Of a stretch of DNA of 64,000 nt, positions 24,365 to 34,027 are shown piece after piece (position 1 is the stretch's first letter; every line of letters starts with the position of its first letter). A program made the translations under genes and the position numbers. A model generated the notes under the pieces. It worked only from the letters and a program-made list of their open reading frames with translations. It was not told where the DNA came from and did not search any database. Where the stretch lies: contig CAVZTA010000008.1 in the NCBI GenBank assembly GCA_963778025.1, positions 180,957 through 244,956 on the forward strand, in the 5' to 3' direction. Source of the stretch: CAVZTA01 sp963778025. GTDB lineage: Bacteria > Chloroflexota > Limnocylindria > Limnocylindrales > CSP1-4.

Positions 24365-25022
24365 GGGTCACCGACTGGATGAACTGGCTGAGCGGACGGC
24401 TGATCGCAAAGATCCCGACGATGAGGATGATGAAGCCGTACTGCGAGAGGAGGGGCCGGAGACGCCACGCCGTCTGCGGGTCCAGGAAGCGGAACAGCAG
24501 CGTCGAGCCGTCGAGCGGCGGGATCGGGATCAGGTTGAAGATCGCCAGCGCGACGTTGTAGAGCACGAAGGACAGGAGCACCTGCGCGACGATCTCGGGG
24601 ACGTCGATGCCGAGGGCCACGACCAGCCGGACCACGAATGCGCCGACGATGGCCATCAGCACATTCGACACGGGACCTGCGAGCGCGACGATCACCTCAC
24701 CGTTCCGTCGGTCCCGGAGGTTCGCCGGGTTGACCGGCGTCGGCTTCGCCCAGCCGAACACGAACCCGCTGGCGAGCACGGAGATCACGAGCAGTGCGCC
24801 ACCCAGCGGGTCGAAATGGCGGATGGGATTGAGCGACAGCCGCCCGAACAGCTTCGCGGTCCCGTCGCCCAGGGCATAGGCCGCCGCGGCGTGCGAGAAC
24901 TCATGGACGGGGAACGCGACCAGCAGGAAGATCCCGATCAGGATCGCGGCGGACATCAGCTGCGTGACGTCGGGGTTGTTGAACAGCAACGGGCGGCCTC
25001 GATGGGGACGGGGGTGCCGCAT
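24345..25022 (-). CDS. Site-2-protease-type zinc metalloprotease, M50 family
   Basis: 225 residues, with five or six membrane segments. The zinc motif HEFSH is at residues 40-44 inside the first long hydrophobic segment (VAFPVHEFSHAAAAYALGD), and the third ligand is in NLIPIPPLDGS near residue 165. The body includes PLGGALLVISVLASGFVFGWAKPTPVNPANLRDRR, typical of the short bacterial group without PDZ domains. It cleaves membrane proteins within the bilayer; the substrate is unknown. The start at 25022 (MRHPRPHRGR) is chosen as the first ATG after non-coding-looking sequence. Confidence 0.9.
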   Translation of the reverse strand: MRHPRPHRGRPLLFNNPDVTQLMSAAILIGIFLLVAFPVHEFSHAAAAYALGDGTAKLFGRLSLNPIRHFDPLGGALLVISVLASGFVFGWAKPTPVNPANLRDRRNGEVIVALAGPVSNVLMAIVGAFVVRLVVALGIDVPEIVAQVLLSFVLYNVALAIFNLIPIPPLDGSTLLFRFLDPQTAWRLRPLLSQYGFIILIVGIFAISRPLSQFIQSVTLVLVGA

Positions 25023-25050
25023 ATCGTACCGGCGGCGGCTGTGTGATCCC

Positions 25051-25805
25051 TTAGAGCCGCGCGAGCAGCTGCGCCTTCTTCGCCTCGTACTCCTCGGGCG
25101 TGACCGCGCCGCGGTCACGCAGGTCGGCGAGCTGCGACAGGGCCTTCGTGACATCGTCGGCCGTCATCGCGGCGGGTTGCGGCTCGGGCGGTGCGGGGGT
25201 GCGGTGGTGCGGCTGGGACCGGCCCGGTCGGCGCATCGGCCGATGCCACGCCGGGACTCGTCGACCGCAGTGGCGGCATCACGGGTCGGCGTGAGCTCGA
25301 GCTCGAGGTCGTGCTTCGCTTCGAGCATCGCCTTCTTGAACCCGATGGCGTCCACGAGCATCCGGAGGCGCTCGATGCCCTCCTCCGACGCGGTGAGGAC
25401 CTCGAGGTCGCCGAACCCGAACATCCGCCCGAAGAGCGACTGCCTCAGCACAGCGTCGTTGATCTTCTCGAGCGACGAGTCAGTGGACTTCTTGTTCAAC
25501 ACGCCCTCGGTGTGGATGATCCGCCGGGTCGTGATGACGTACTCCTCGTTCCGATAGCGCAGCGCGACCCAGGCGAACTGGAGGAGTCCCGCGACGACGC
25601 AGATGAGCACGACCAGCCCGACCACGTTCCGGAGCGTTCCGATCGTGCCCGCGGTGTCGATCTGGGTGCTCAGGATCAGCGCGATCACGCCGATGATCAC
25701 GGCGAGCACCGCGAGCTTCGCGCCCCAGATGAACACGAACCAGTGCTGGTGCTCACGACGGACGACCTGCTCCCCCGAGGCAAGCAGCGAATCGGCGTAG
25801 CTCAT
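25051..25805 (-). CDS. Membrane protein with bacterial PH domain and C-terminal SHOCT domain (frameshift near 25200)
   Basis: About 250 residues. The start MSYADSLLASGEQVVRREHQHW is typical of bPH2 proteins. Two membrane segments follow (AVLAVIIGVIALIL and VVGLVVLICVVAGLLQFAW), then the PH domain (EYVITTRRIIHTEGVLNKK...SSLEKINDAVLRQSLFGRMFGFGDLEVLT). A Pro/Ala/Arg linker runs into a stop near 25164. In the next frame the SHOCT motif LSQLADLRDRGAVTPEEYEAKKAQLL ends at 25051. A single indel in the C-rich linker joins them, matching the known PH-SHOCT architecture. Confidence 0.78.
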
Positions 25806-25821
25806 CGAGCGGGCGTCCTCC

Positions 25822-26803
25822 TCAGGCGCGCGGGTGCGCTCGCGCATAGACCTCGCGGATGCGCTCCCCGGTCAGGTGCGTGTACAGCTGGGTCGTCGAG
25901 ATACTGGCATGTCCGAGCAACTCCTGGACGACCCGGAGGTCCGCGCCGCCCTCGAGGAGGTGCGTCGCGAACGAGTGGCGCAGCGTGTGCGGCGACACCC
26001 GGTCCGACAGGCCCGCGCGCTCCGCGGCATGCTTCACCGCGGTCCACGCACCCTGCCGCGTCAGCCGGGCGCCCCGCGAGGTGACGAACAGCGGGCCGCC
26101 CCGTTGCGCGGCGGCCGCCCCGTGCACGGCGGCGCCGGCGAGCCATGCCTCCCGCGGCCAGGTCAGATAACGGCCGATCCAGTCCAGCGCGACGTCGCCC
26201 AGCGGCACGAGCCGTTCGCGATCGCCCTTGCCGATGACCCGGGCGTAGCCGCCGTCCAGCGAGACATCCTCGAGGTCGAGGCCCAGCGCTTCCGAGACGC
26301 GCATCCCGGCGGCGTAGAGCGTCTCGAGGAGGGTCCGGTCGCGCACGGCGTTGGCGTCCGGCGGGCCGCCGTCCGCAGCGGGTCCCCCGCCCGCCGCCTC
26401 GAGGAGGGCGTCGACCTCGTCCACGGTCAACGTCTCGGGCAAGAGCCGCGGTTGGCGCGGCAGGTCGAGATGCGCGGCGACGTCGACGGCGATGAGTCCC
26501 TCGCCGAACGCGAACCGGTAGAAGCCCCGGATCGCCGCGGCCCGACGACGCAGCGATGTCGGGGCGAGGCCCGGATCGTCGGGTTCGGCCCCGGCGCGCG
26601 CGGCCCGCGAGGTACCGCTGCGCAGCGTCCGCGCCGCCCGCCCAGCCGGACGCCTCCCGGCTCTTCGCGAAGTGCCCCAGATCGGTGCGATAGGCGCGCA
26701 GCGACGCCGGCGCCAGGCCGCGCTCGACACGGAGGTAGGTGAGGTAGTCCTCGATCGCCCGGCTGAGCTCGCCGGCGGGTCGCACGGGCGTCGCGATGGC
26801 CAC
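25822..26803 (-). CDS. xer: Tyrosine recombinase, XerC/XerD type (frameshift near 26620)
   Basis: About 326 residues. The N-terminal SAM-like core-binding domain is in the first frame (AIEDYLTYLRVERGLAPASLRAYRTDLGHF). After a shift near 26620 the rest follows: RRAAAIRGFYRFAFGEGLI, then the catalytic domain. The active-site set is complete: Arg in LYAAGMRVSEAL, Lys in GKGDRERLVPLG, His-X2-Arg in HTLRHSFATHLL, His in LLGHASISTTQLYTH, and the Tyr in that motif. It most likely resolves chromosome dimers at dif. GTG at 26803 is five bases after the recN stop, so it closes the tlyA-nadK-recN operon. Confidence 0.88.
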
Positions 26804-26807
26804 GGGC

Positions 26808-28578
26808 TCAGTCCGTCGTGTGCTGGGCGCGCCATGCCTCGGCGCGGTCGAGCAGCTCACGCGCCGAGGCGAGGGCCGCCTGGCCACCAGCCGGCCCGCC
26901 GATCATCTGGCCCAGCTCCTCGACCCGCCCCTCGCGGTCGAGCACGCTGACCTCGGTGACCGTCCGGCCGTCGCGCTCGCGCTTGGTGATGCGCACATGG
27001 GCATCGGCGTAGGCGGCGATCTGTGGCAGGTGCGTGACGCACAGGACCTGGTGGTCTCGCGCGAGTGCCCACAGGCTCCGCGCCACCGGGTCCGCGCTGC
27101 GCCCGCCGATGCCCGTGTCGATCTCGTCGAACACGAGTGTCGGCGTGGCGTCGACCGCGGCGAGGACCTCCTTGATCGCGAGCGCGATCCGCGACAGCTC
27201 GCCACCCGAGGCGATGCGCGCCAGCGCCCGCGCGGGCTCACCTGGATTCGGGCGGAGCCGGAAGACGACGGCGTCGATGCCCGTGCCGTCGAACGCGAGC
27301 GCGTCGCCGTCGATCTCGACCGCCGCCTCGTCGCTGCCCGCCGGCCGACGGCCCAGGGAGACGTCGAACACCCCGTCCGGGAAACCCGAGCTCTCGCAGC
27401 ACCGCCGCGACGGCCTCGCCGAGGGTCTCGGCGGCCACGTGGCGGAGCGTCGAGAGGCGCGCCGCCGCGTCGGCGACCTCCCGCAACAGCCGCGCGTCCT
27501 CGTCGGAGCGCCGGGCGCGCTCCGCGTCCAGCCCGCGGAGTCGCTCCGCCTCCGCGCGCGAGCGCTCGCCATGGACGATGACCGCCGCCTCGTCGTCGCC
27601 GAACCGGCGCAGCAGTCGATGGATCGTCCCGAGCCGCTCCGAGAGCCGGTCGAGCTCCGCCGGATCGTGGTCGACCGTCTCGGCGAGTGACCGGGCCTCG
27701 GCCGCGACGTCGTCGAGCTCTGCCTCGAGCCCACCGAGACGGTCGGCCAGGGTGTCCCAGCGGGCGTCGAGTCGGGCGAGCGACCGCAGCTCCCGTTCCG
27801 CGGCCGCGACGGCATCCCGCGCGCCCCGGCCCTCGCCCGTCAACGCCTCGTACGCGGACGCGACGCCGCGGGCGATGGCCTCCCCGTGCTGCGCGGCCGC
27901 GAGCCGTCCCGTGATCCCGTCCGCCTCACCCGGGACCAGACGCGCCGCCTCGATGTCGGCCGCCTCGGCTTCGAGGAGCTCGAGTCGGCGGAGCAGCTCG
28001 CGCGGCTCGATCTCCAGCTCGGCCAGGGCGGCCCGGTTCGCCCGCCATCGCTCGACCGCATCCGTCATCGCCGCTCGCGCCTCGGCGTGCCCGCCGTACG
28101 CGTCGAGCAGGTCGCGCTGCGAGCGCTCGTCGAGGAGCCGCTGCTGGTCGTGCTGGCCGTGGATCTCGACGAGCCGCCCCGTCACACCGCCGAGCCGTGC
28201 CGCGGTGACGGTGTCGTCATCCAGACGCGCCGTGGAGCGGCCCCCCGCGGCGACCTCGCGAACGGCGATGAGGGGCTCGGGCGTGCGGTCGAACAGGGCC
28301 TCGACGCGCGCGACGCTCGCGCCGTGACGAACGAGCGACGGATCTGCCCGCGCCCCGAGCGCCAGCCCCAGCGCGTCGATCAGCAGGCTCTTGCCGGCGC
28401 CGGTCTCGCCGGTCAGGACATTGAGCCCGGGCTCGAGCGTCAGGCGCAGCCGTTCCAGCAGCGCGAGGTCCGACACCGCGAGCTCCAGCAGCCGTCCGGC
28501 GGGCAGCGGGTCGGTGACCGGATCGGCGGCCATCGTGGTGGTCGCGGTGTCGAGCGGCGGGTCGGGGACGAGGGTCAT
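26808..28578 (-). CDS. recN: DNA repair protein RecN (frameshift near 27385)
   Basis: About 590 residues. An SMC-like ATPase for double-strand break repair. Walker A GETGAGKSLLIDALGLALGARAD is near residue 53, and the family motif LVEIHGQHDQQRLLD follows. A long coiled coil spans about residues 160-380. The reading shifts near 27385, after AVLRELGFP, to a frame with the signature IASGGELSRIALAIKEVLA, Walker B LVFDEIDTGIGG and VLCVTHLPQIAAYAD. ATG at 28578 lies two bases downstream of the NAD kinase stop. The break lies in a short homopolymer stretch (GGGAAACCC), which favours an assembly indel. Confidence 0.92.
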
Positions 28579-28580
28579 CG

Positions 28581-29414
28581 TCAGGACGGCAGCAGCTGGA
28601 CCTTCGTGCGCAGGAGATCCCAGAACGGGAGCGCGCCTTCCGGCTCGACGAACCGGATCGACCGATCCATCGCGCGGACCTCGACGACGTCGCCGACGGC
28701 GAGCGGCAGGTCCTCGCGCCCGTCGATCGAGACCAGCGCCTCGTACGCATCGACCACCCGGCAGACCACCGTCTGGTGCGGGCTCACGACGACCGACCGG
28801 ATAGCCGACAGGTAGCCCGCGATGGGCGTCACGACGAGGTTGCGGCTCGACGGGTCCAGGATCGGGCCGCCGGCCGAGAAGCTGTACCCGGTGGAACCGG
28901 TGGGACTCGACACGACGAGGCCGTCCGCGATGAACGTCGCGAGGTGCGAGTCGTCGATCTCGACGTCCAGGCGGACGACGCGCGCGAGCGAGCCGCGGGC
29001 CACGACGATGTCGTTGAGCGCCGTGAAGGTCGTCCGCTCCCCGCCGGCGCGCGGCACGATCGCGCCCGTCAGCGCCATCCGCTCCTCGAGCGTGTAGCGG
29101 CCGTCGCGCAGGTGATCGAGGAGCGGGATGAGGTCCTCCGTCTCGGCCTTCGACAGGAAGCCCACCTTGCCGAGGTTGATGCCGAGGATCGGGACGTCGA
29201 CCTCGGCGACCGCGCGGACCGCGCGCAGGAACGTCCCGTCGCCGCCGAGGACCAGCAGGATGTCGGTCGTCCGGAGCTCGTCGAGCAGCCGCTCCAGATC
29301 GCCGGCCTGGGCGGTCCACTGGTCGACGCGGTGCATCGCACACCAACCGGCGGCCCGCTCGGCGAGCTCGACGGTGTCATCGTTGGTGGGGTTGTAGGCG
29401 AAGCCGATACGCAT
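28581..29414 (-). CDS. nadK: NAD kinase
   Basis: 277 residues. It phosphorylates NAD to NADP, the cytoplasmic source of NADP. The GGDGT motif (LVLGGDGTFLRAVRAV) is near residue 60, followed by the ILGINLGKVGFL block, the NDIVVARGSLARVV block, and the conserved SSPTGSTGYSFSAGGPIL. The start is MRIGFAYNP at 29414, which overlaps the tlyA stop (ATGA). A much longer open frame upstream is non-coding-like and is rejected. Confidence 0.95.
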   Translation of the reverse strand: MRIGFAYNPTNDDTVELAERAAGWCAMHRVDQWTAQAGDLERLLDELRTTDILLVLGGDGTFLRAVRAVAEVDVPILGINLGKVGFLSKAETEDLIPLLDHLRDGRYTLEERMALTGAIVPRAGGERTTFTALNDIVVARGSLARVVRLDVEIDDSHLATFIADGLVVSSPTGSTGYSFSAGGPILDPSSRNLVVTPIAGYLSAIRSVVVSPHQTVVCRVVDAYEALVSIDGREDLPLAVGDVVEVRAMDRSIRFVEPEGALPFWDLLRTKVQLLPS

Positions 29415-30259
29415 CAGGCGGGATCGGCGGCGACCGGCTGGGGCGCCCATGCGGCGTCGACGGCGTCGTCGATCAGCCGGTCGAGCTCCGCGCACGACGG
29501 CCCGGCCTGCAGGTGGACGAGGAACTCGCGGTTGCCCTCCGGGCCCTGGATGGGCGAGGCGATGACCGCGCGGGTGCCGAGACCCAGCTCCCGGGCGCGA
29601 GCCGTGACGTGGCGAAGGACGTCGCGATGGACGGTCGCATCGCGGACGACGCCGCCCTTGACGTCCGCGCGACCGGCCTCGAACTGCGGCTTCACGAGCG
29701 CGACGATGGGCCCGACGCCGTCCCGCAACACGGAGCGCACCGGCCCCAGCACGAGACCGAGCGAGATGAACGCGACGTCGATCACGGCAAGGTCCACGGG
29801 CTCCGGCAAGCTGTCGGCCGTCAGGTCCCGCGCGTTGTGGCGCTCCATGGAGACGACCCGCTCGTCGCGCCGCAGCCGATCGGCCAGCTGTCCCCGGCCC
29901 ACGTCCAGGGCGTAGACGCGGCGGGCGCCGCGCCGCAGGAGCACGTCGGTGAAGCCACCCGTGGACGCCCCGACGTCGATCGCGACCAGACCCGTGGGAT
30001 CGATCCCGAAGGCATCGAGCGCGGCGAGCAGCTTGTGCGCGCCCCGGCTGACCCACTCGCCGCCGGCGTCGACGCGGAGCGCCTCGGCGATATCGATGAG
30101 ATCGCCGGGCTTCCGGTCGGCGCGCGCGGAATCGCCCTCGCCCACGCGGACCTTGCCGGCCAGCACGAGTGCCTGTGCACGCGAGCGCGACGCGACCAGC
30201 CCACGGTCGACGAGCAGCTGATCGAGCCGGATGCGCCGGGCGGCGCGCGTCGTGGCCAC
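29414..30259 (-). CDS. tlyA: TlyA family rRNA (cytidine-2'-O)-methyltransferase
   Basis: 281 residues. TlyA methylates ribosomal RNA riboses; in mycobacteria it modifies 16S and 23S rRNA and affects capreomycin susceptibility. The N-terminal S4 RNA-binding domain is RIRLDQLLVDRGLVASRSRAQALVLAGKVRVG (about 9-40). The FtsJ-like methyltransferase domain has the SAM motif AIDVGASTGGFTDVLLRRGA, the catalytic-type Lys in IVALVKPQFEAGR and the C-terminal GPEGNREFLVHL. It heads the tlyA-nadK-recN-xer operon, an order common in Gram-positive lineages. Confidence 0.93.
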   Translation of the reverse strand: MATTRAARRIRLDQLLVDRGLVASRSRAQALVLAGKVRVGEGDSARADRKPGDLIDIAEALRVDAGGEWVSRGAHKLLAALDAFGIDPTGLVAIDVGASTGGFTDVLLRRGARRVYALDVGRGQLADRLRRDERVVSMERHNARDLTADSLPEPVDLAVIDVAFISLGLVLGPVRSVLRDGVGPIVALVKPQFEAGRADVKGGVVRDATVHRDVLRHVTARARELGLGTRAVIASPIQGPEGNREFLVHLQAGPSCAELDRLIDDAVDAAWAPQPVAADPA

Positions 30260-30417
30260 GCGCTAATCGTGGCACACGCCGCTCACCCCGGACTCACCGG
30301 GACTGGTATCCCGTCGTGACACCGCCTCGGCCGGCGCGGATGCACCTGCGAAGCGCGCGCGTCTATCGATGCACGCATGAGGGCGACCGAGGACGGCCTG
30401 GTCGTGCGCTCGGCTGC

Positions 30418-30904
30418 CTAGGCGTCCGGCAAGGCGGCGCTCGCGACCTCGATCAGCTGGCCCTCGATCCACGTCAGATAGAGGTATTCGACCCACAGGC
30501 GGTAGGTCGGATCGTCGCTCGTCGGGCGGGTCGTCCGGGGTCTCGGGGGTCACGCCCAGCTCCGTGCCAAGGACCAGTCGCAGGTCGTTGATGACGCCCA
30601 GCCAGGCCGCCACACCGGCGGCATCGAGCGTCGGCGCGTCGAGCGTCTCGCGGACCTGCGCGAGCGAGCGTCGACGACCCTCGAGGAGATCGTCCCGGAC
30701 CAGCGAGCGGTACTCGGCTTCGGCGTCCGGATCGTCGTGATGGGCCGGTGGGAAGAGCCGCACCGTGGTCGGATCGTCGGTGCCGAGCCGGTCGTCGAGT
30801 CGGTCGAGGAGCTCACCCAGGAGTCGCCGCTCGACCGGGCCCAGGAGGAGGATCGCGCCGCCGTCGCGCCACGGGCGGATCCGCGGCAGCGCGTCGTCGG
30901 CCAC
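30418..30904 (-). CDS. DUF2017 family protein (frameshift near 30520)
   Basis: About 161 residues. The start GTG at 30904 follows the clpS stop directly (TGAGTG). The N-terminus is IRPWRDGGAILLLGPVERRLLGELLDRLDD, and the middle includes RLFPPAHHDDPDAEAEYRSLVRDDLLEGRRRSL, both typical of DUF2017. The current frame then becomes Arg-rich. One frame over, the expected family C-terminus appears (DPTYRLWVEYLYLTWIEGQLIEVASAALPDA) and ends at 30418. DUF2017 genes are regular neighbours of clpS in actinobacteria and relatives, suggesting a link to Clp proteolysis. The function is unknown. Confidence 0.85.
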
Positions 30905-31201
30905 TCAGTCCTCTTCCATCGACGCCCAGAGGCCGTGGGCGTGGAGCCGCTTGACGTCGAACTCGCAGCGCTCCTTGGGCCCGCTGGCCACCACGGCCTT
31001 GCCCGTCTCGTGGACCTGGAGCATCAGCTCCTGGGCGCGCGCGAACGGGTAGCCGAAGAGCTTCTGGAAGACGAAGGTCACGTAGGACATCAGGTTGATG
31101 GGGTCGTCCCAGACGATGACCTTCCAGGGTCGCGCCGGCTCGATCCGGTCGCGCGTGACCTCCTCGAGGTCGATCCGCGGTTCGGCGACGGATGTCTCCA
31201 C
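30905..31201 (-). CDS. clpS: ATP-dependent Clp protease adaptor ClpS
   Basis: 98 residues. ClpS hands N-degron substrates to the ClpAP or ClpCP protease. The family core is clear: [26 protein letters not shown], then the substrate-pocket region, then [36 protein letters not shown]. The DDP..L motif that contacts the N-terminal residue is present. The length is standard for actinobacterial-type ClpS. It forms a two-gene unit with DUF2017. Confidence 0.95.
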   Translation of the reverse strand: METSVAEPRIDLEEVTRDRIEPARPWKVIVWDDPINLMSYVTFVFQKLFGYPFARAQELMLQVHETGKAVVASGPKERCEFDVKRLHAHGLWASMEED

Positions 31202-31225
31202 ACGCCGGATGGTGTCACAACGCGG

Positions 31226-31687
31226 TCAGCATCCCCAACCGCGGGGTGGTTGCTCCCGGGGCGCGCTCACCTGACGGCCGGAGTCGACGAAGACGATGAG
31301 CTCGTTCGCCATCCCGTAGGCGACGCTCGTGACCTCGCCGTCCTCGGGCGGGATGCACCAGCATTCGCCGAAGCCCATGTTCGGGCCCGTCGAGTACGTG
31401 TAGCGCCAGGTCACCTTCAGCCCCCGGTCGCGTGCCGCGTCGCCGACCTGACGCGGGGTCATCTGGCCGATCGGCGCGTTCGCCATGGGCTCACCCGCCG
31501 CGAGTGGATCGACGCCGTCCTTCGAGACCGCGCCGGCCGGCGCGGCGACCTCGCAGCCCAGCGCGCCGAGGTCGGTCGCGGCAGGCGAGCCCTGGGGCGC
31601 GTACGAGCCGGTGCAGCCCGTGGCGATGAACACGAGGAACGCGGCGGTGGGCAGCAGGAGCCCGCGACCGCGTCGGATGATCGGCAT
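31226..31687 (-). CDS. Putative lipoprotein, unknown function
   Basis: 153 residues. From the ATG at 31687, MPIIRRGRGLLLPTAAFLVFIATGC is a lipoprotein signal with the lipobox Cys at residue 25. The mature protein has a Pro/Ala linker, then QMTPRQVGDAARDRGLKVTWRYTYST and a two-Cys motif GECWCIPPEDGEV, and ends with a strand (ELIVFVDSGRQVS). The TPRQVGDAARDRGLKVTWR segment looks like a ligand- or peptidoglycan-facing PASTA-like strand-helix, but I cannot assign a family. It lies between dxs and clpS. Confidence 0.7.
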   Translation of the reverse strand: MPIIRRGRGLLLPTAAFLVFIATGCTGSYAPQGSPAATDLGALGCEVAAPAGAVSKDGVDPLAAGEPMANAPIGQMTPRQVGDAARDRGLKVTWRYTYSTGPNMGFGECWCIPPEDGEVTSVAYGMANELIVFVDSGRQVSAPREQPPRGWGC

Positions 31688-31760
31688 GCGGGAACGGTGC
31701 GGTGCGGGCGCCACGCACGCCATCGGTGGTCCGCCCGAACGCCGCTCCGGACGACGCCAC

Positions 31761-33863
31761 TCAGGCGGGGGCGCCCTGCTCGCCTGCCGGGACCGCGCCC
31801 ACCTGGGCGATCGCCTCGCGCACCTGCTCGGTGAGACCCGGGACGTCGAGCCGCAGCACCCGCCGCAGGTCGCTGACCGACCCATGGTCGACGAACCGGT
31901 CGCCCGGGATCCCGAGCGCGCGCACCGGCACATCACGCAGCGCCGGATCGGTGACACGGGCATCCTCGACCGCCTCGAGGACCGCACTCCCGAACCCGCC
32001 GGTGACCACGCTTTCCTCGAACGTGACGACCAGGCGCTTGCCGCGTGCCGCGTCGACGATCAGCTGGCGGTCGATGGGCTTGGCGAACCGGGCGTTGATG
32101 ACCTCGATCGACCAGCCATCGTCGGCCAGCGCCTCCGCGACCTCGATCGCGCGCATGACGATGGGTCCGAAGCCCACGAACAGCAGGTCGGTCCCCTCGC
32201 GGATGACCTCGCCTCGCCCGACCGGCAGCACCTCGGGCGCGCGTTCGGGCAGGTCGAAGCCCGGGTCGCGTGGGTAGTGCAGCGCGAACGGGTGGTCCTG
32301 CGCCAAGGCCGTCCGGAGGAGGGAGCGGAGCTCCTGCTCGTCCCTGGGGCTCGCGATGACCAGGTTCGGCAGCTGCCGCTGCGCGGGCAACGTGAACATC
32401 CCCTGATGGCTGGTGCCGTCCTCGCCCACGAGCCCGGCGCGGTCGACCCCCAGGATCACCGGCATGTCGTTCTGGCAGACGTCGTGGACGGTCTGATCGA
32501 ACGCCCGCTGGAGGAACGTCGAGTAGATCGCGACGACCGGCCGGAGCCCGCCCATGGCGAGGCCGGTGGCCATCGTCACCGCGTGCTGCTCGGCGATGCC
32601 GACATCGATGAAGCGGTCGGGGTACTGCGCCTGGAACTTGGACAGCCCGGTGCCGGTGGGCATGCCGGCCGTGATCCCCACGATCCGACGATCGGTCTTC
32701 GCGAGCTCGATGAGCTCCGCGGCGAACACCGCGGTGTAGTTGGGCGCCTTGCGTGGCGTCGTCGGCGCGGGGGTCGGCGGCGCCGCATCGTCGACCATCG
32801 ATTCGGCGGGCATCGAACGGCGGCTTGTCATCAGGGAAGCGGACGGCGGGGCGCCCCGATCCGCATCGGCGGAGCGCGTCACCGACGAGCCCTGGGCGGC
32901 GGCCGAGGCCGGGCTGTCGTCGTGGCCGGAGGCGTCGACGCGTGGCGCGAGCGTCATCGGCGGCAGGGCCGCACCGTGGAATCCGATCTGGTCGGCCTCG
33001 GCGGGGCGGTAGCCCTTCCCCTTCTGGGTGCGGACGTGGACGATGACCGGACCGTGCAGGCTGAGCGCGCGGCGGAACGTCTCCTCGAGCGTCCGCAGGT
33101 CGTGCCCGGGGATGACGCCGATGTACGTGATCCCGAGGTCCTCGAACAGCTGACCCGGCTGCGCGAAGCTCACGACCGACTGCCGGAGACGGCGGCTCAG
33201 CTCCAGGGCCTTCGGCCCGACCACGGGGATGCGCTCGATCGCCCGGTCGTAGGCCGACTTGCTGCGACGCCACGCGCTGGACAGCTTGATCTCGGACAGG
33301 TAGCTCGAGAGCGCCCCGACCGTCGGGCTGATCGACATCTCGTTGTCGTTGAGCACGATCAGCAGCTGCGTCTGCCGATGGCCGATGTCGTTCAGCGCCT
33401 CCAGGCTGAGCCCGCTGATGAGCGCCGCATCGCCCACGACGACCGCGATCCGTTCCATGGAGTGGCGGACGTCGCGCGCGGTGGCGAGGCCTTCGGCGAT
33501 GGACAGGCCGGTGCCGGCGTGGCCGCCGTCGAACACGTCGTGCGGCGACTCGGTGCGCCGCGGGAACCCGCCGACGCCGCCGAGCTGGCGGAGCGTGCCG
33601 AACCGTTCCAGGCGCCCGGTGACGAGCTTGTGCGCGTAGGCCTGGTGGCCGGTGTCCCAGACGATGCGATCACGGGGCGATTCGAGGAGCCGATGGAGCG
33701 CGAGCGTGATCTCGACGACGCCGAGGCTGCTGCCGAGGTGTCCGCCGGTCACGGCGACGGTCCGGATGATGGTCTCGCGGATCTCGGCGGCGAGCTGCTT
33801 GAGCTGGGCGTCGCTGAGTCCGCGGAGGTCGGCGGGCCCCTCGAGGCGCTCGAGGATCGGCAC
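31761..33863 (-). CDS. dxs: 1-deoxy-D-xylulose-5-phosphate synthase
   Basis: 700 residues. Condenses pyruvate and glyceraldehyde 3-phosphate with thiamine diphosphate, the first step of the non-mevalonate isoprenoid pathway (IspH is at 18821). Family blocks: GGHLGSSLGVVEITLALH, IVWDTGHQAYAHKLVTGR, GHAGTGLSIAEGLA, LIVLNDNEMSISPTVG, the PYR domain with DRFIDVGIAEQHAVTMATGLAMGGLRP, and the C-terminal domain. The TPP motif reads VVGDAALISG where GDG is usual. A low-complexity insert of about 70 residues (Ser/Ala/Asp/Pro-rich, roughly 300-370) separates the first two domains and makes it longer than the usual 620-640. Confidence 0.95.
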   Translation of the reverse strand: MPILERLEGPADLRGLSDAQLKQLAAEIRETIIRTVAVTGGHLGSSLGVVEITLALHRLLESPRDRIVWDTGHQAYAHKLVTGRLERFGTLRQLGGVGGFPRRTESPHDVFDGGHAGTGLSIAEGLATARDVRHSMERIAVVVGDAALISGLSLEALNDIGHRQTQLLIVLNDNEMSISPTVGALSSYLSEIKLSSAWRRSKSAYDRAIERIPVVGPKALELSRRLRQSVVSFAQPGQLFEDLGITYIGVIPGHDLRTLEETFRRALSLHGPVIVHVRTQKGKGYRPAEADQIGFHGAALPPMTLAPRVDASGHDDSPASAAAQGSSVTRSADADRGAPPSASLMTSRRSMPAESMVDDAAPPTPAPTTPRKAPNYTAVFAAELIELAKTDRRIVGITAGMPTGTGLSKFQAQYPDRFIDVGIAEQHAVTMATGLAMGGLRPVVAIYSTFLQRAFDQTVHDVCQNDMPVILGVDRAGLVGEDGTSHQGMFTLPAQRQLPNLVIASPRDEQELRSLLRTALAQDHPFALHYPRDPGFDLPERAPEVLPVGRGEVIREGTDLLFVGFGPIVMRAIEVAEALADDGWSIEVINARFAKPIDRQLIVDAARGKRLVVTFEESVVTGGFGSAVLEAVEDARVTDPALRDVPVRALGIPGDRFVDHGSVSDLRRVLRLDVPGLTEQVREAIAQVGAVPAGEQGAPA

Positions 33864-33977
33864 GGGCGGCTCCTGGTGCAGGATCGATGGTCCGGGCTTC
33901 GACGCCCGGCGGTCGGCGGGTGTGGTGTCCGCTCGTCGGCGGGGGCCCGAGTCTACCGGCGCCGGCGACGAGATACA

Positions 33978-33995
33978 TGCTACACGCGAGTAACA
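33978..33995. promoter_or_regulatory. Palindromic operator candidate upstream of dxs
   Basis: TGCTACACGCGAGTAACA is an imperfect inverted repeat: half-sites TGCTAC and GTAACA with a 6-base spacer, and one mismatch between the arms. It lies about 115 bases upstream of the dxs start in the only AT-richer patch of that intergenic region. The flanking ATACATG could serve as promoter sequence. No regulator can be assigned. Confidence 0.3.
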
Positions 33996-34027
33996 CGATA
34001 CGCCAGCCCGCGCCCGGCCGGCCAGAG

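Noticed and set aside
23500..27400. Programmed ribosomal frameshifting in scpA, xer and recN
   Set aside because: The breaks lack a shared slippery sequence and stem-loop, occur in unrelated genes and are better explained by indel errors.
28581..30275. A 564-codon frame ending in NAD kinase
   Set aside because: The first half is antisense-like non-coding sequence overlapping tlyA; NAD kinase starts at 29414.
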